Assembly (NCBI GenBank): GCA_963920635.1
Contig: OY987298.1
Coordinates: 117,294,035-117,358,034, forward strand
Reading direction: 5' to 3'
From: Pseudeuparius sepicola
Taxonomy: Eukaryota; Arthropoda; Insecta; Coleoptera; Anthribidae
DNA: 64,000 bases
This document shows positions 10,382 through 22,312 of this stretch, piece after piece (the stretch's first letter is position 1; each line of letters begins with the position of its first letter). Made by a program: the position numbers and the translations under genes. A model generated the notes under the pieces. The model saw only the letters and a list, made by a program, of their open reading frames with translations. It had not been told where the DNA came from and did not search any database.

Positions 10382-11250
10382 CAGTGCTATTCATAAAGTT
10401 TGCACCAAATGGGAAAAAATTTGTATTATTCTATTTTTTTTCTAATCTGATTTTGGGATATGTTGGTGCACATTTTGTTTACACTATCGCGCATAAAGAG
10501 GGTCGTGACGTCACAGCCCATGCCTGTCAAATTTGACATTTAAAATAAAAAATTGGGAAAAATCAGGTTTGCCTTGAAAATATCGGAAAAAGTTATTAAG
10601 AAAATGTGTTTGTATTGCATTATTGTGCCCCTATGCAAATTTTCGGAAGGATATCAGAATATTAGTGTTTCTTACTTGATAATCCTGGAATTGAAACTGT
10701 ACCCATAAAATCCGATATAAAACTGTAGCTTATAATTTGGTTTCACTGAATTTCAAAATATGGATGTATTTTATGTAAAAATAAAAAGAGTCTTTGCACC
10801 AAGATTGCGTTCTTGCACAATAGCCACTTTAAAAATCTCATATTTCCCCTTAACTTAGCATTGAAATTTATTTGTATTATTATCATTTAGTAAGTAGCAA
10901 CCACTAAATAAGTTTCTTCGGTTATTTGCGAGAAAAAAATATCAAGTACCGATTTGAAGATAAATAATTAAGAAAAAACGAACATCGTGATATCCTTCTG
11001 AAAATTTGCATAGGAGCAATACAAACACATTTTCTTAATAACTTTTTCCGATATTTTCAACCCAAACCGGATTTTTTCCAATTTATTATTTTAAATGTAA
11101 AATTTGACAGGCATGGGCTGTGACGTCACGACCCTGTTTAGGCGCGATAGTGCAAACCAAACATGCACCTACATATCCCAAAATCAGATTTTCAAAAAAT
11201 AGAATATTACAAATTTTTCCCATTTGGTGCAAACTTTATGAATAGCACTG
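10382..11250. mobile_element. long foldback TA-type element (869 bp)
   Basis: The left end CAGTGCTATTCATAAAGTTT and right end AAACTTTATGAATAGCACTG are exact inverses, and TA flanks both edges. The arms stay largely complementary for about 270 bases, so a transcript would fold into a long hairpin. Both arms carry TGACGTCA (10506-10513 and 11121-11128). No ORF of note. Assigned to the Tc1/mariner group by its CAGTG terminus and TA target. Confidence 0.82.
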
Positions 11251-12488
11251 TATATTTATTCATATTTCAGTCAATTTCTACTGTTTTTTTTATACCCGCA
11301 GGCAATAGACATAGTGTGTAAATTAGGTATTTAGTCGTGAGCAATTTTTATGGTTTCACCGCCACTCCCGCATCCAGTGGACCGGCGAGGAGCGTCAAAT
11401 ATGATAATTATTTATTAAATCATTCAGTCCATTAAAATAATAATCCCAAACTAGTTTTTGTCTAGCCTTTCGGCTTTCACGCCTGTTTTATTATAGAAAA
11501 CAATGCAGTTTTAATGAAAAGATACCTACTCACGAACCGTATCGTTGAATCTTATTACCGATAGTCCAGTTCCTTTTTAAATTTTGTGCAGTATAGAAAT
11601 GTATGAAATGTAAAATGTAACATTTCAAGCTCCTCTTTTCATGTTAATTTATAACTTTATACAAGTTATGGGAATTTTTTTTTCGAGTTAACTTCATTGC
11701 TAAGAAAATTAGACACCAAACTGAAAGGTCTGATAACCATAAAAATCATTAGTTTTATTTTGAATAAACATCAAATGAGAAATCTAGCTCAAACTGTATC
11801 TGATGTATTAAAGCTTTTGATAGTGTCGAGCGAGACACAATGTAATTATTATACAATACAATAATATAAAGTCAAGCCATATATTTTCTCTAGGATTTAA
11901 CAAAAAAAAGTGGATATAAAATCTCTATTAATATTTTTTTAGAACGAAATTTAATCAGGAAGGAGTCTAAGCTATAACGGGTAGTATAAAACACCCGAGA
12001 TGGAAACGGTCAAACAGTCAAGTTTGATGCAATTATTTCGACACATTTTCGAGATATTTTGGTTATCTGTGCGGCTTGTGGCTCTTCCTTGGCTGCCAAA
12101 ACTAAAAGTTTAAGAATATCTTTGCATGTTCAAGTAATTAATCCCAAATATGCCCCTTCCTGGGATTCTTTATTCAAAGGTAATTTCAAGTTTTTTAAAC
12201 GTCAAAATAAGGTCTATAAAAAGTACGGAAAATAAATAAAATATTTTTAGTTGCTGTTAAAATTTATTGTCAAATATGATTATTTGTGATCTGCCTACTG
12301 TAACATTGAAATTCCTGATAATTTTTACTAGAGATATTACTGATAAGTATTGATAATAAGGACACAATTTCATTGGAAATTATTAGACAACGGTTTCGCT
12401 CTGTTTCTCAACTTCGTGTAAATAATTTTGAGAAGTTCCTTACATACAGTCCGACACACGAAAGATGAAAAACTCAGTCTAAGTGCCA
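11251..12488. other. non-coding stretch, nothing recognised
   Basis: AT-rich sequence with no ORF of interest and no inverted or direct repeat noticed, apart from simple runs of T and A. Confidence 0.35.
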
Positions 12489-12489
12489 T

Positions 12490-12903
12490 CCGTATGTTAT
12501 GGGCGATTTTACTGAGTTTTCCTTGGACTTCTCTCTTGTACTTTTACTCCTTATTTATCGTTTCTACATAAACTTAAAAAAACTATTCGCTAAAACGGCT
12601 TAAAATATCGAAACAAGAACTTGACTTTAAATTTTAGTACACCTGACCTTGCAGAATATTAGAAAGGTTGGCTTTTAGGGAACCACGCGAAGGTGTCCGT
12701 ATGTTATGGGCGATTTTACTGAGTTTTCCTTGGACTTCTCTCTTGTACTTTTACTCCTTATTTATCGTTTCTACATAAACTTAAAAAAACTATTCGCTAA
12801 AACGGCTTAAAATATCGAAACAAGAACTTGACTTTAAATTTTAGTACACCTGACCTTGCAGAATATTAGAAAGGTTGGCTTTTAGGGAACCACGCGAAGG
12901 TGT
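12490..12903 (+). repeat. exact 207-bp tandem duplication
   Basis: 12490-12696 is repeated base for base at 12697-12903, beginning CCGTATGTTATGGGCGATTT and ending CCACGCGAAGGTGT. No differences were found by eye. There is one base of ambiguity at the breakpoint. No ORF spans it. It is either a very recent duplication or an assembly error. Confidence 0.92.
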
Positions 12904-15383
12904 GGAAGTGGAAGAATTAATATACATATGTTTAGTATAGTAGGTTCTAAGCTTTTCGTGACACAGTAGTTTTTGCCGAACGAAATTAACACATTACGTA
13001 AGTAGAATATTTTTGATACTATTATAAAAAAAGGTTGGAGGCTGCAACTCAACTGAGATTTCTACCCCAGAAAAGACGACTTTTTTCTGGGCTTCTACAC
13101 ACTGTATGTAACGGTGATGAGGTAATAAATAAAAAACAATCAAGCGTCTTGTAATGGTTCCGAGAAAACCTGTAGAAAAACATCTAATTTTTTTATGTAA
13201 GTATTATTCCTATTTAATGACGGTGGATGAAGTCGAGATGAAGTATATTTTCGCGCAATTTTTTTTATTAATGAAATAGCCTCGGAAATAGACGTGGGTC
13301 TTTCATCGTCAGGTATCGTCAAATACAGCCATAAAGCCTGTATTAGACTCAGTAGGTAGACCAAAATTTCCTGTGCACACCTGACATGTGATACTGATGA
13401 TGGCTATGTACCCGAAAGCGTTTTACCATGCTATTTCATTAATAAAACAAAAATTTGCACGAAAATGCAATTCATCTTTCCTTCATTAACATTTACGTGC
13501 ACACAATCGAAACCTTTTCAATTTTATTCCTATTTAAACTTCCTGCAATACATTGAAATTGGTCGCGTCACTAGATAAGATATCAATTTCATTCAAAGTT
13601 TGTTGAAATTGGACTACTTACGGGATATCGGATTATACGGGGTGTCCCAACAAATTGGCGGTCTTGCCGGCCTGACCCCCATTTTACTGCATTTTTTTGA
13701 AGCTTCTATCGGCCTCTACCCATACCTACAATATTAGAACCAACCGTTGGTACGGTAGCTTACACAGCTATCCCATACATGGCCTTAATAAATGCTCTGG
13801 CCTGATATTAAAATTTGGTGAATATAACACGAGGAAAGGCGAAGGATGTTACGTACAAAATGTATTGCAATATTCTCTTTTGGTACTATACTCAAAATTG
13901 AATTTGGAAATCCATGAATCTCAAGATGATTGGAAGTTTTATTATGTCATAGCTGACTTGATTTGTCATAAATTTGGTTTTAATATTTGGTCTACTTAGA
14001 GCGAATATCAACACTGACTCGTAAGAGACTGTTATCTAATTTGATGGAGCTTTTTGGTAAATATCTCGGAAACGGTTGGAGACAAACAGGTCACATGATA
14101 TATCGTTGGAATTAAAAAAGTAAATTTTACAATGATTAAATGAAATTTGCAAGTTGTAAAATAGGGAAATCACCATTATTTCTTCTAAAACGGGAAGTTC
14201 AAAAAACCAAATATTCAGGAATACTTACTACTTAAAGGTTCTCTAATATTTATGTAGGTAAAAAATAGATTTTATTATTTTGCAAAAAAAAGATTTTTGG
14301 CGATAACTTTCTTATCGACTCTCGTATACAAAATACAAATTCCACAACCTCGAATTCCCCTCAGAACAAATAATTTTTTCTTCAACACGTTCTTGAATGC
14401 CAAGTAACATCTTTTATCCTTCCACATGAGCAATAATTTTAAAAATTTTCGCTGCAAATGAAGGCCACATAAATTACAAATTTTGCTAATATGAACATGA
14501 ACAAAATTTAAATGAAATTGATATTCGTCAAAATAAATGAGATATCGATTCCCGGTACTGAATAGCTCCAGGATTTTTCATACAGTTAGGAACTGAATTA
14601 TTGTATTAGTGATCCACCATGAAAGTTGTCTGTAAAATCAGCAATCGATTTGGTATACAATTTTTTTCTTATAGAAACATATTTTTTGTGTGATCTTAGT
14701 AAAAAAATTCTAAGAACAAACGGAACAAATTGGGGGTAATGTACTCTTTGACTCCGAAACTTTTTTCGGCATACTACTGTACGCCTACGGTTTAAATTTT
14801 AAATGAATCATTTCTGAGATCCAGTCCCAGTGTTAATTTTCTATAATTTACCCACTCTCGTAACATTTTCATTTAGGATATGGTTTGTCAGATATTGCAA
14901 ATAATTTGGCAATTTATTAGGATTGTTCATTTTACTTGACACTTAGAAAAAAATCGTTACTTTCTAAAATGTCGAGATTTTATTGAGTATGGGTTCTCAA
15001 TAAACACAATATCGTAATTTGCCTAAGCTAAAATGAAAAATTAAAATATTTTTAGGGTTTTTGGAAACATTGACCCCCCCAGATCCTTACGAAAATTTTA
15101 CAGGAGTAAAAAGAAAGCTCGGACGTAAACAGAAAAAAGTTGGGGGCACAGGATGGCAAGCACCCCCATTTGTTTCGTTTGTTCTTAAGTCTCAGATTAA
15201 ATTTTCTCAAAATACGCGCTTTTCTCCATAAGAAAATAAACCGTACAAAATTTTAATTAAGTAAATATCTTCAAAAAGTACGGTAGTTTTTAATAAAATT
15301 CAATTTCAACGTTCTGTTCTTCGAAGTAGAGGTGTCGAAATGAGAAATAACATAAGAAAAGTCACATTATTTTAGTCTAAATC
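12904..15383. other. non-coding stretch with an imperfect inverted repeat at 13.2-13.5 kb
   Basis: Around 13205-13285 and 13430-13495 a segment recurs in opposite orientation (core GCTATTTCATTAATAAAA), diverged to roughly 80 percent. A 74-aa minus ORF (13140-13364) covers one arm and has codon-like composition but matches no family I know. A solitary CGGGGTGTCCCAA string at 13638 looks like a TA-type element end. The rest is featureless. Confidence 0.35.
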
Positions 15384-15563
15384 CGTTGACTGACGTATTA
15401 ATAAAGACTGCTCACGGCTGTCATGTTTGACAGTTCTCTGGCTCACCATGCGCTTCCCGGAGACAAAATACAATGCAAAATACATTGTTGACCATAGGCG
15501 CCATCTACTTTTCAGAATATGAAACTATAGCCGTGAGAAGTCTTATTAATACGTCAGTCAACG
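15384..15563. mobile_element. 180-bp MITE with ~35-bp termini and CTAAATC direct repeat
   Basis: The left terminus CGTTGACTGACGTATTAATA and the right terminus TATTAATACGTCAGTCAACG are exact inverses, and the similarity continues to ~35 bases (TCACGGCT). CTAAATC flanks both edges (15377-15383 and 15564-15570), a candidate 7-bp target duplication. The compact core has no ORF. Confidence 0.8.
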
Positions 15564-15579
15564 CTAAATCGCTATTCTA

Positions 15580-15665
15580 CATCTGGTGTCAGGTGTGGGG
15601 TGTGAATCGAGTAAATATGGTGAAACTTCAGGAATTTTTACCGAACACCTGACACCAGATCAGAT
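15580..15665. repeat. short inverted repeat (hairpin)
   Basis: TACATCTGGTGTCAGGTGT at the left is mirrored by ACACCTGACACCAGAT and a following CAGATGTA at the right, with ~45 bases between. It may be a tiny MITE or a structured RNA. No target duplication was resolved. Confidence 0.55.
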
Positions 15666-15684
15666 GTAATACAATAGTACATTT

Positions 15685-16780
15685 CATTACGAGTCTGGAA
15701 ATAATGATTTTTCCGTGCGCGCGTGACAAATTCCCGTGTGAGGCGCAGCCCAACACGAGAAGTCATGCAAGCACGAAAAATCTATTTCTGGACGTGTAAT
15801 GAACGATATTTTTTATTATACTTCGTTGAAAATGGAAACTGAAAACATTTTATCGGCATATTATAATAAATTTAATTGACAAAAAATAAACAATGCAGAC
15901 AATATAGTGTTCGGTATGTTTGATGCGTTTCCATGGTTACTCTCAAATTATTTCAAAGGTGCTTTGTTGTAAATTAGTTATTGTCAGATAAGGTGAATAA
16001 AACGTCAAAAATATTACCGAAATGTATCTACATATTGAAACACTTACGAATTAAAATACAAAATAGGTACATGTTAAATATCAGTTTACTTTGCTGTATA
16101 TTTCTATTTTAAAGCTATATATTCGGTATTTTTATTCAGCGCACGGAAAGTTTTTCCATGCGCTGTTTCCGTGCGCTAGCCCGAAAAACCCCATCTTTCA
16201 TTATTGCTAAAACAGATGAAAATAAAGTGTTTTCAAAGAAGTATAATAAAAAAGTAGATTTCATTACGAGTCTGAAAATAAGTATTCAGTGCGCGTGTGA
16301 TAAATTCTCGTGTGAGGCGAATCCGAAGACGGAAAGCCATGCAAGCACGAAAAAATCTATTTCTTGCGATATTTTTTATGTTAAGACTTCTTTGAAAACG
16401 AAAACGAACGAAGCTTGGAACATTTTTGTTTTCGAAAATAAAAATGCTGACAGTACAGTGTTTGGTTTGTATGCTTCGTTTCCATGGTTTCTCTCAAATT
16501 ATTTCAAAGGTGATTATGTTTTAAAATATTACAGAAATGTATCTAAACATTAAAATACTTACGAATAATTAAAATACGAAATAGGTACGTGTTGAATATC
16601 AGATAGCATATAGGCTTTCTTAAATTTAGTTTACTTTGTTATATTTCTATTTTAAAGCCATATATTTGGTATTTTTATTCAGTGCATGGAAAGAATCGGA
16701 AATTGGGAAAACTTTTTCCGTGCGCTGGCCTGAAAAAGGTTGTTTTCAAATAAATATAATAAAAAACTTATTGTTACATT
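15685..16780 (+). repeat. diverged direct tandem repeat, period ~579 bp
   Basis: Blocks such as CATTACGAGTCTG, CATGCAAGCACGAAAAA, GTTTCCATGGTT and CTCAAATTATTTCAAAGG occur in order in both copies (from 15685 and from 16264), with the short motif TTTCCGTGCGCTGG or a variant closing each. The 131-aa plus ORF at 16158-16553 lies across the second copy and is not conserved in the first, so it is not called as a gene. Confidence 0.7.
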
Positions 16781-17233
16781 CCGTTAACGACTTCAATATT
16801 TGATTAATACATCTTAGTAAAAAGTCTGCGTAAGTCAAAATAGGTATAATAATACATTTTTATTTTATTTTTGTGTTGTTCCATAATATTTTATTCGTAA
16901 TTTATACAAAACGTATGCAAAATTTTTTTGTGCACTCAAACATTTCCCCAAAATTTGCCTTCAGCATATGGCCAGTTAGCAAATTTTTTATAACTTATCG
17001 TATGAACGAAGTAAATGTTCAAAATGTTACTATTTACTTGTTTTTGCCCTTCCCACATTCCCGTTAATTTCGGCTTGTTTGTAGTTTTTGTGAGCATAAA
17101 ATTATCATGTCTCCGCAACAATGTAATTCGACTAAGATAGGCGCATTAGTTGGTAGATAGCTGTCTTAAGTGATATCAATGTAATTTATGAATTTTTTGA
17201 AAAATGTATTAATAAAGTTTCAAGGCTTCGTAT
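16781..17233. other. non-coding stretch, nothing recognised
   Basis: AT-rich DNA. The two small opposing ORFs here (64 and 61 aa) overlap each other on opposite strands and have no motif. Confidence 0.35.
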
Positions 17234-17613
17234 AGCCCGGGAGCCAGTGACAGATTTGTTCGACCAAAATCCTCTCGGCCGATAATTCGTAAAATGCTTA
17301 ATTCAGTTATGTTACGAAGCATCGTGAACATCAGCTGGGGTACCAGTGTTGGGTTGGACAATGGCACCCCCATACACTTAAAAAAAATATGTATTTTCAA
17401 TCATTTCCTCCCCGCTGAAAATTTGTCAGATAATAGTTAATATAATAATTAAAGAAAAAAATGGTCAGCTGGCTGTAAAGTGGTGGACTATACGTCAGCT
17501 GCTTAAACGAACATGAAAAAAGAGAAACTGTTTTCAGTGATTTCCTCTCGGTTGAAAATTTGTCAGTTGGTACACTTAGAGGTTTGTTTAAATTGGGGCA
17601 AAGTTGCGGAATT
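17234..17613 (+). repeat. dispersed repeat, copy B (with internal duplication)
   Basis: Same start and end as copy A at 1131-1350, but ~160 bases longer. The block ATTTCCTC...GAAAATTTGTCAG occurs twice (near 17403-17429 and 17537-17566), with unrelated sequence between the two. Copy A may be the simpler form, or may have lost the segment by recombination between the short repeats. Confidence 0.7.
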
Positions 17614-18352
17614 CCATGCCGAGTAACATGGTAAAAAAAAATTGGGTGGCCCTTCTCGTTTGGAAAATAATGCAAAAAAACTGAAAATTGCCGTTTTCGT
17701 TTTTATTTTTTAAAAAAAAAAACGAAGGGGCTCGACATTTCTAAGTTAAACATTATTAAGGAACTTTTTTACAAGCACTCTATATGACGATCGACTTTTA
17801 TTTTTTTATGGTCGCCATAGTCGATTTTTGCATTTTTGAAAAAAGGATTTTTTCTGGTTAAAATGATTACGCTTTACTTTGTTTTTCTTGCCGTAATATC
17901 AGATTAATTAAAATTTTGCATAGAGTGCCTTGGAAACATAAGCCCCATAATGTGTGACGTTTTTGCATAGAATGCCAAAACCTCATAAACAAATTTGACG
18001 TGTTTCGAGTTTTTTCGACAAGAACTTTTGCTGGTAGTTACCCTTTCCGGTACTGTTACGATGGGCCACCCTGTATACATCTTTATGAAGTATTCGGAGC
18101 GTCAAATTATGATGATTTTCTTAATAAAATGTTTGGCTCCAAGGGCCCCTGGACTCCTTAAAGGGGGCTACCCAATAAAAATTATCCGTTTTTGAGAAAA
18201 GCGCCCTATAATATCCAAAAATGCCTCATTTTCTTGATATTGTTTTAGAAAGAGGACTCCAGAGATAAGTTATATAAAAAGTATGTTTTCAGTCCAACAA
18301 CTTATACTATGTCATCGCTCAAATCAAATGGACTATTTCAAACGAATTAAGT
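17614..18352. other. non-coding stretch ending in a TA-type element terminus
   Basis: A right-hand terminus CCACCCTGTATA ends near 18078, with T-rich sequence before it. The matching left end was not found with confidence. Weak codon-like patches occur but no protein family is recognised. Confidence 0.35.
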
Positions 18353-18570
18353 CACTATCGGATTACTATGGTTTTCTAGGGATTGTCGTAGTACCCGAGC
18401 AAATGCTATCCCAGTTATGTCGGAAAAGCCGGTCCCAGCCACAAAAAATGGTAATGAAGACAAAATAATTGCCTCCTCTTCCCCGCTCAAGCTTTTGGTT
18501 GCTTCTGGGGTACTCTTAGTTTGGAGTATTGTGAGGATGTATTATGATTATTATTAGTTTTAGTAATTAT
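18353..18570 (+). repeat. SINE-like element, copy 2
   Basis: Same block order as 3148-3367: GGATTACTATGGTTTTCTAG, then TGCTATCCCAGTT, then GGTTGCTTCTGGGGTACTC, then TTGGAGTATTGTGAGG and an ATT-rich tail. It is more diverged at the tail than copy 1. Confidence 0.6.
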
Positions 18571-18657
18571 TTTTATTAGTATTACTTTTGAGTGAAGAAT
18601 AATAAGAGGCGCTACCTTCACGTATAATAGCGAGTCCACAATCTCAAAGCCGATAGA

Positions 18658-18825
18658 TCCCGGTCATTTGTTTTAGGACGAATTGAAGCGGTTTCTCATC
18701 GATTATGTCGTTCTAAGGCATCGTCCGGGACATAAATCTAAGTGCCGATAGATCCCGGTCAACTGCTTTAGGACGACTTGATGCGGTTTCTCGTTGATTA
18801 AGTCGTCCCAAAGCAATTGGCCGGG
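18658..18825 (+). repeat. two tandem ~70-nt hairpins, family of 46.17 kb
   Basis: Hairpin 1 (18658-18730) and hairpin 2 (18754-18825) each run from CCCGGTCA, through CTTTAGGACGA or a variant, to the loop sequence GCGGTTTCTC, then back through GTCGT to CCGGG. A third copy lies at 46170-46251. Stem pairing continues through most of the arms in all three despite base differences, including G-U-compatible changes. They could be tiny MITEs or pre-miRNA-like structures. Confidence 0.6.
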
Positions 18826-18834
18826 GCGCAGAAA

Positions 18835-19384
18835 TCTGGCTCGAAATATTATAATTGCTTAAATTTTTCTCCATGTTACAAAAATTTTCTGAGAATCGAT
18901 TGTTTTTTTTTAATAATTGCTCAAGAGTACGTTGCTTGAAATAATATGTATGGATGCGTAAAGTAGATTCACAATATGCAAAAAAAGTCGAGGTCCACGT
19001 GAACAGTAATAATAATTATTGTCCCACCCTGCCTCGCATTATCCTGGTCCTTAACTTTGTGCTTTTATAAAAATTAGGCAAAATTTGTTGCAATATTCTA
19101 GGTTGTTTTCAATGGGATCATGAACCATTAGAGATGAGTTTTTCACCTATTGTTTTAATTTTATACCCTGATCAGTTTTGGCTGCTAACTTCACACTGGT
19201 ATTTTAGGTTAGAGTAGCACCTCGGGAAGCACTAATATGTCAGATATATACAAGAATAAACCATTTTAAACATGAAACTTCAGGCGTAGGTGAACTTTTA
19301 ACCCTAAAGCCTAATTAAAATAACCTCGGAAAAAAGCTAGCGCAAACGCTTAAGGTTAGGGAATTCTACTATTAGTATATTATA
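18835..19384. other. non-coding stretch, nothing recognised
   Basis: AT-rich sequence without ORFs, repeat edges or motifs that I can support. Confidence 0.35.
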
Positions 19385-20879
19385 CAGGGTGAGTTTTTTT
19401 CGATGCCTACTATGGGGATCTCGGAAACTAGCAGAGCTAGAACAAAGGTTAAATGGGGAAAGAATTGCAGTTTTGAATGCTCAATCTAATGCACCTTTTG
19501 GATTTTTAAAAAAGTTCATGGCTCACCAGAATTTTGTAAAGAGTGTTTTTTTGCTATTTCATGAGGTCTGTGTAGCTCCGTTATTTCTGATTATACAGAA
19601 AAACTGTAGAGACAAAAATCGTAGATAATTTTGGGCTTAATAAGATAATCTAATCCAATTTTTTGTTGTTTGTGATTTTTGAGATATGACATAAACTTGT
19701 GTTTTTTTAACGTAAATCATAGTTGGCTGTGGCCTTATCAAATCGGTCATTTTTTGAGCTTTCCAAAAATATAATACTCGGCATAGTTATTATAAAAAAT
19801 AATATTCTAATTTTTTTAAAATTTTTGCATAGTCAGCCATGGAATATTTTCATAATTACGTTCTATTTTATAATGAGGCATAATTCAAACTTTCAAATAT
19901 TTTATTTTTAGTTGGTAACAAAATGTAACAAAATAAAACAAAAATTATCATGATAGAGCTCCACCACATAATTATTTGCCCGTAAGAAATTACCTAGATC
20001 AGCTCTATCCAAATAGTTGGATAGGGAGAAATAGGCCTATTTCCTGACAGCCTCGATCCCCTGATTTGTCTGCTTTGGATTTCTTTTTGTGGGGAACAGT
20101 ACAAAATAAAGTATGAGACAATTGTTGAATTAAGAGCAGCTGTTTTAGAAGCAATTATTGCCAGTATTGACAGGCGCTCTCTAAGAAAGGCGACAAATTC
20201 AGTTTTAAAAAGATGCAATATTTGCATAAATAATAATGGTGGATTGTTTGAACACCTTTTTTATTTTAAAAGGACCTTTTAAAATAACAATAATTAGAAT
20301 TTGAGATTTTTTATTTTTGTTTTATTTTGTTACATTTTGTTACCAGCTAAAATTAGAAAGTTTGAAGTATGTCTAATTATAAAATAGAACGTAATTATGA
20401 AAAAATTTCATGGCTGACTGTGCAAATTTAAAAAAATTAGAAAATTAGCCATAGCTCTTTTATCTTTTACAATAACTATGCCGAGTATTATATCTTTGCA
20501 AAACTAAAAAAATGGCCGATTTTATAAGGCCACAGCCAAGTATGATTTACGTTTAAAAAACACAAGTTTACGTCATATCTCAAAAATCACAAACAACATA
20601 AAAAATTGGATTATATTATCTTGTTAAACCCAAAATTATCTACAATTTTTGTCTCTACAGTTTTTCTGTATAATCAGAAATAACGGAGCTACAGAGATCT
20701 GATGAAATAGCAAAAAATCACTTTTTTCAAAATATCTAGTGAGCCATGAACTTTTTTAAAAATCCAAAAGAGGCATTAGATTGAGCATTGAAAACTGCAA
20801 TTCTTTCCCCATGTAACCTTTGTTCTAGCTCTGCTAGTTTCCGAGATCCCCATAGTGGGCATCGAAAAAACTCACCCTG
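19385..20879 (+). mobile_element. long foldback transposon with transposase fragment in the loop (1,495 bp)
   Basis: The ends are CAGGGTGAGTTTTTTTCGAT and its inverse ATCGAAAAAACTCACCCTG, flanked by TA on both sides. The arms are complementary over some 560 bases (19385 to about 19945, and about 20300 to 20879), including the matching block GGGGATCTCGGAAACTAGCA. The central ~350 bases encode the C-terminal part of an IS630/mariner-type transposase. The structure suggests that one end was duplicated and inverted over most of the coding region. Confidence 0.85.
19940..20277 (+). pseudogene. transposase C-terminal fragment, IS630/Tc1/mariner superfamily
   Basis: Plus-strand reading gives APPHNYLPVRNYLDQLYPNS, then WIGRNRPIS, a stop where such proteins usually have tryptophan, then RSPDLSALDFFLWGTVQNKV. 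After a frameshift near 20120 it continues YETIVELRAAVLEAIIASI and NNNGGLFEHLF. The APPH block follows the second catalytic aspartate, LDFFLWG carries the third acidic residue, and GG.FEHL is the usual C-terminus of insect members. One stop and one frameshift make it non-functional. The N-terminal DNA-binding domain is absent. Confidence 0.82.
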
Positions 20880-20934
20880 TATAGTATAGTATATTAACAT
20901 ATAGTATTATATAGTACAGTATATTAACAATATT

Positions 20935-21565
20935 CAGGGTGTTCCGCATAAGAACCGACACAGAGCAGGAGCATAGAGGGGAGCCCAAAATAAGGTGATT
21001 TAATGCAACTTACCTCTAGATACTAAGTTGCACCCCTGAGAACTTATAGGCCTTGAAAGTGGGCTTTGAAATTTCGAAAAAAATCAATATCTTAAGTTAT
21101 TTTTGAACTTGTAAAAACCAAATTTGGTACCAAGGGCATTAAGCGTCAGAAAACATAGTTCAATTGTACCATTTTAAAGAATTGATACAGAGAATTGCAC
21201 CCTAAAAATGTGACAGAACTTTTTTGTCCGTTGGCGGAATTTAATTCTAAAACTTATTTCACTCTTGTAATTTTTCGAAAAACTTTATCGCTGTCGCCAA
21301 AAACGCGAATAACTGAAAACACGTATTGCAGATGTGATATTTAAAATCTTTGAAAATTCAAAAGTTGGCTATGAAACTAAACGTCAAACTTGAATAACAA
21401 CCATTTAAAAATAATTTAAAAAATAACTGATATTGATTTTTTTCGAAATTTCAAAGCCCACTTTCAAGGCCTATAACTTCTCAAGGGTAAATTGCGTTAA
21501 ATCACCTTATTTTGGTGACCCCTGTATGCTCCTGCTCTGTGTCGGTTCTTATGCGGAACACCCTG
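20935..21565. mobile_element. TA-type foldback element with CAGGGTGTTCCGCATAAG termini (631 bp)
   Basis: The left end CAGGGTGTTCCGCATAAGAA and right end TTCTTATGCGGAACACCCTG are exact inverses. The arms stay complementary well inward (CCGACACAGAGCAGGAGCAT and its mirror). The right flank is TA, the left is TT. No ORF. It sits only ~55 bases from the 19.4-kb element. The same string TATAGTATAGTATATTAACA follows both elements. Confidence 0.8.
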
Positions 21566-21585
21566 TATAGTATAGTATATTAACA

Positions 21586-22312
21586 AAGTTGTTCACTCCA
21601 AAAAGGTTCTGACATTAACGTCTGCACCTAATGTTTGCTGACGTTTGCGTATTACAATATAAGCGAAGCACTACTTAAAATAAGGCTAGCTCAACGCTAT
21701 CTCTTCAGAGACACAGCGCCGATTGAAAACCTTTGTATCTCAAAGCAGGAGCCGCAGACTTGTAATAAACGATTTTAACAGAAACGGGGCAATTTCCGAC
21801 CGGCTCTCACACCAGGCTGGGCCGAGAATGCCTTCAATAAGGCGTTAGGCGACGGCCCAAGGGGACTCTTTGTTCTGTAGTTAGTGTTAAGCTATTATGG
21901 TGTTGTGTGCGCAATATGATGTAGGGGTAACTGTTAAATAGTAAATATTGTATTGTTTGCCGGTCTGGATACCCCCGACAAGTTCGTAAACGTCAAAATT
22001 ACCATTGGGAGCTTGGCTCTATACTCTATACAAATCCATAAAAATCTTTATTTTCGGAGATAATCGCCGGAACTCCTTTTTGTTTGAATGGCCTTCAAAA
22101 ACTGCTTCTTTTCACATACCATTTTCAAAATGCAAATCCAGGGCTGGCTACGATTTTTTTATACCGCCGATTTTTGAACAAAAATAAGTTAGGGCGATTA
22201 TCTACAACAATAAAAAAAGTATGAATTTGTATATATATATACATAATATAATGTATCTACCTGTACCTGTTCCTGTACATTTTGCATCACACCATGCAAA
22301 AGTTATTTGTGT
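21586..22312. other. non-coding stretch with a fragment of the 3.67-kb transposon family
   Basis: About 22021-22080 contains ATACAAATCCATAAAAATCT and TTTATTTTCGGAGA, which match the left inner end of the transposon at 3669-4930. The rest, including a moderately GC-rich part near 21700-21900, is not recognised. Confidence 0.4.

Noticed and set aside
16158..16553. 131-aa plus-strand ORF, the longest in the window
   Set aside because: It lies within a diverged tandem repeat, is not kept open in the partner copy, and has no recognisable motif.
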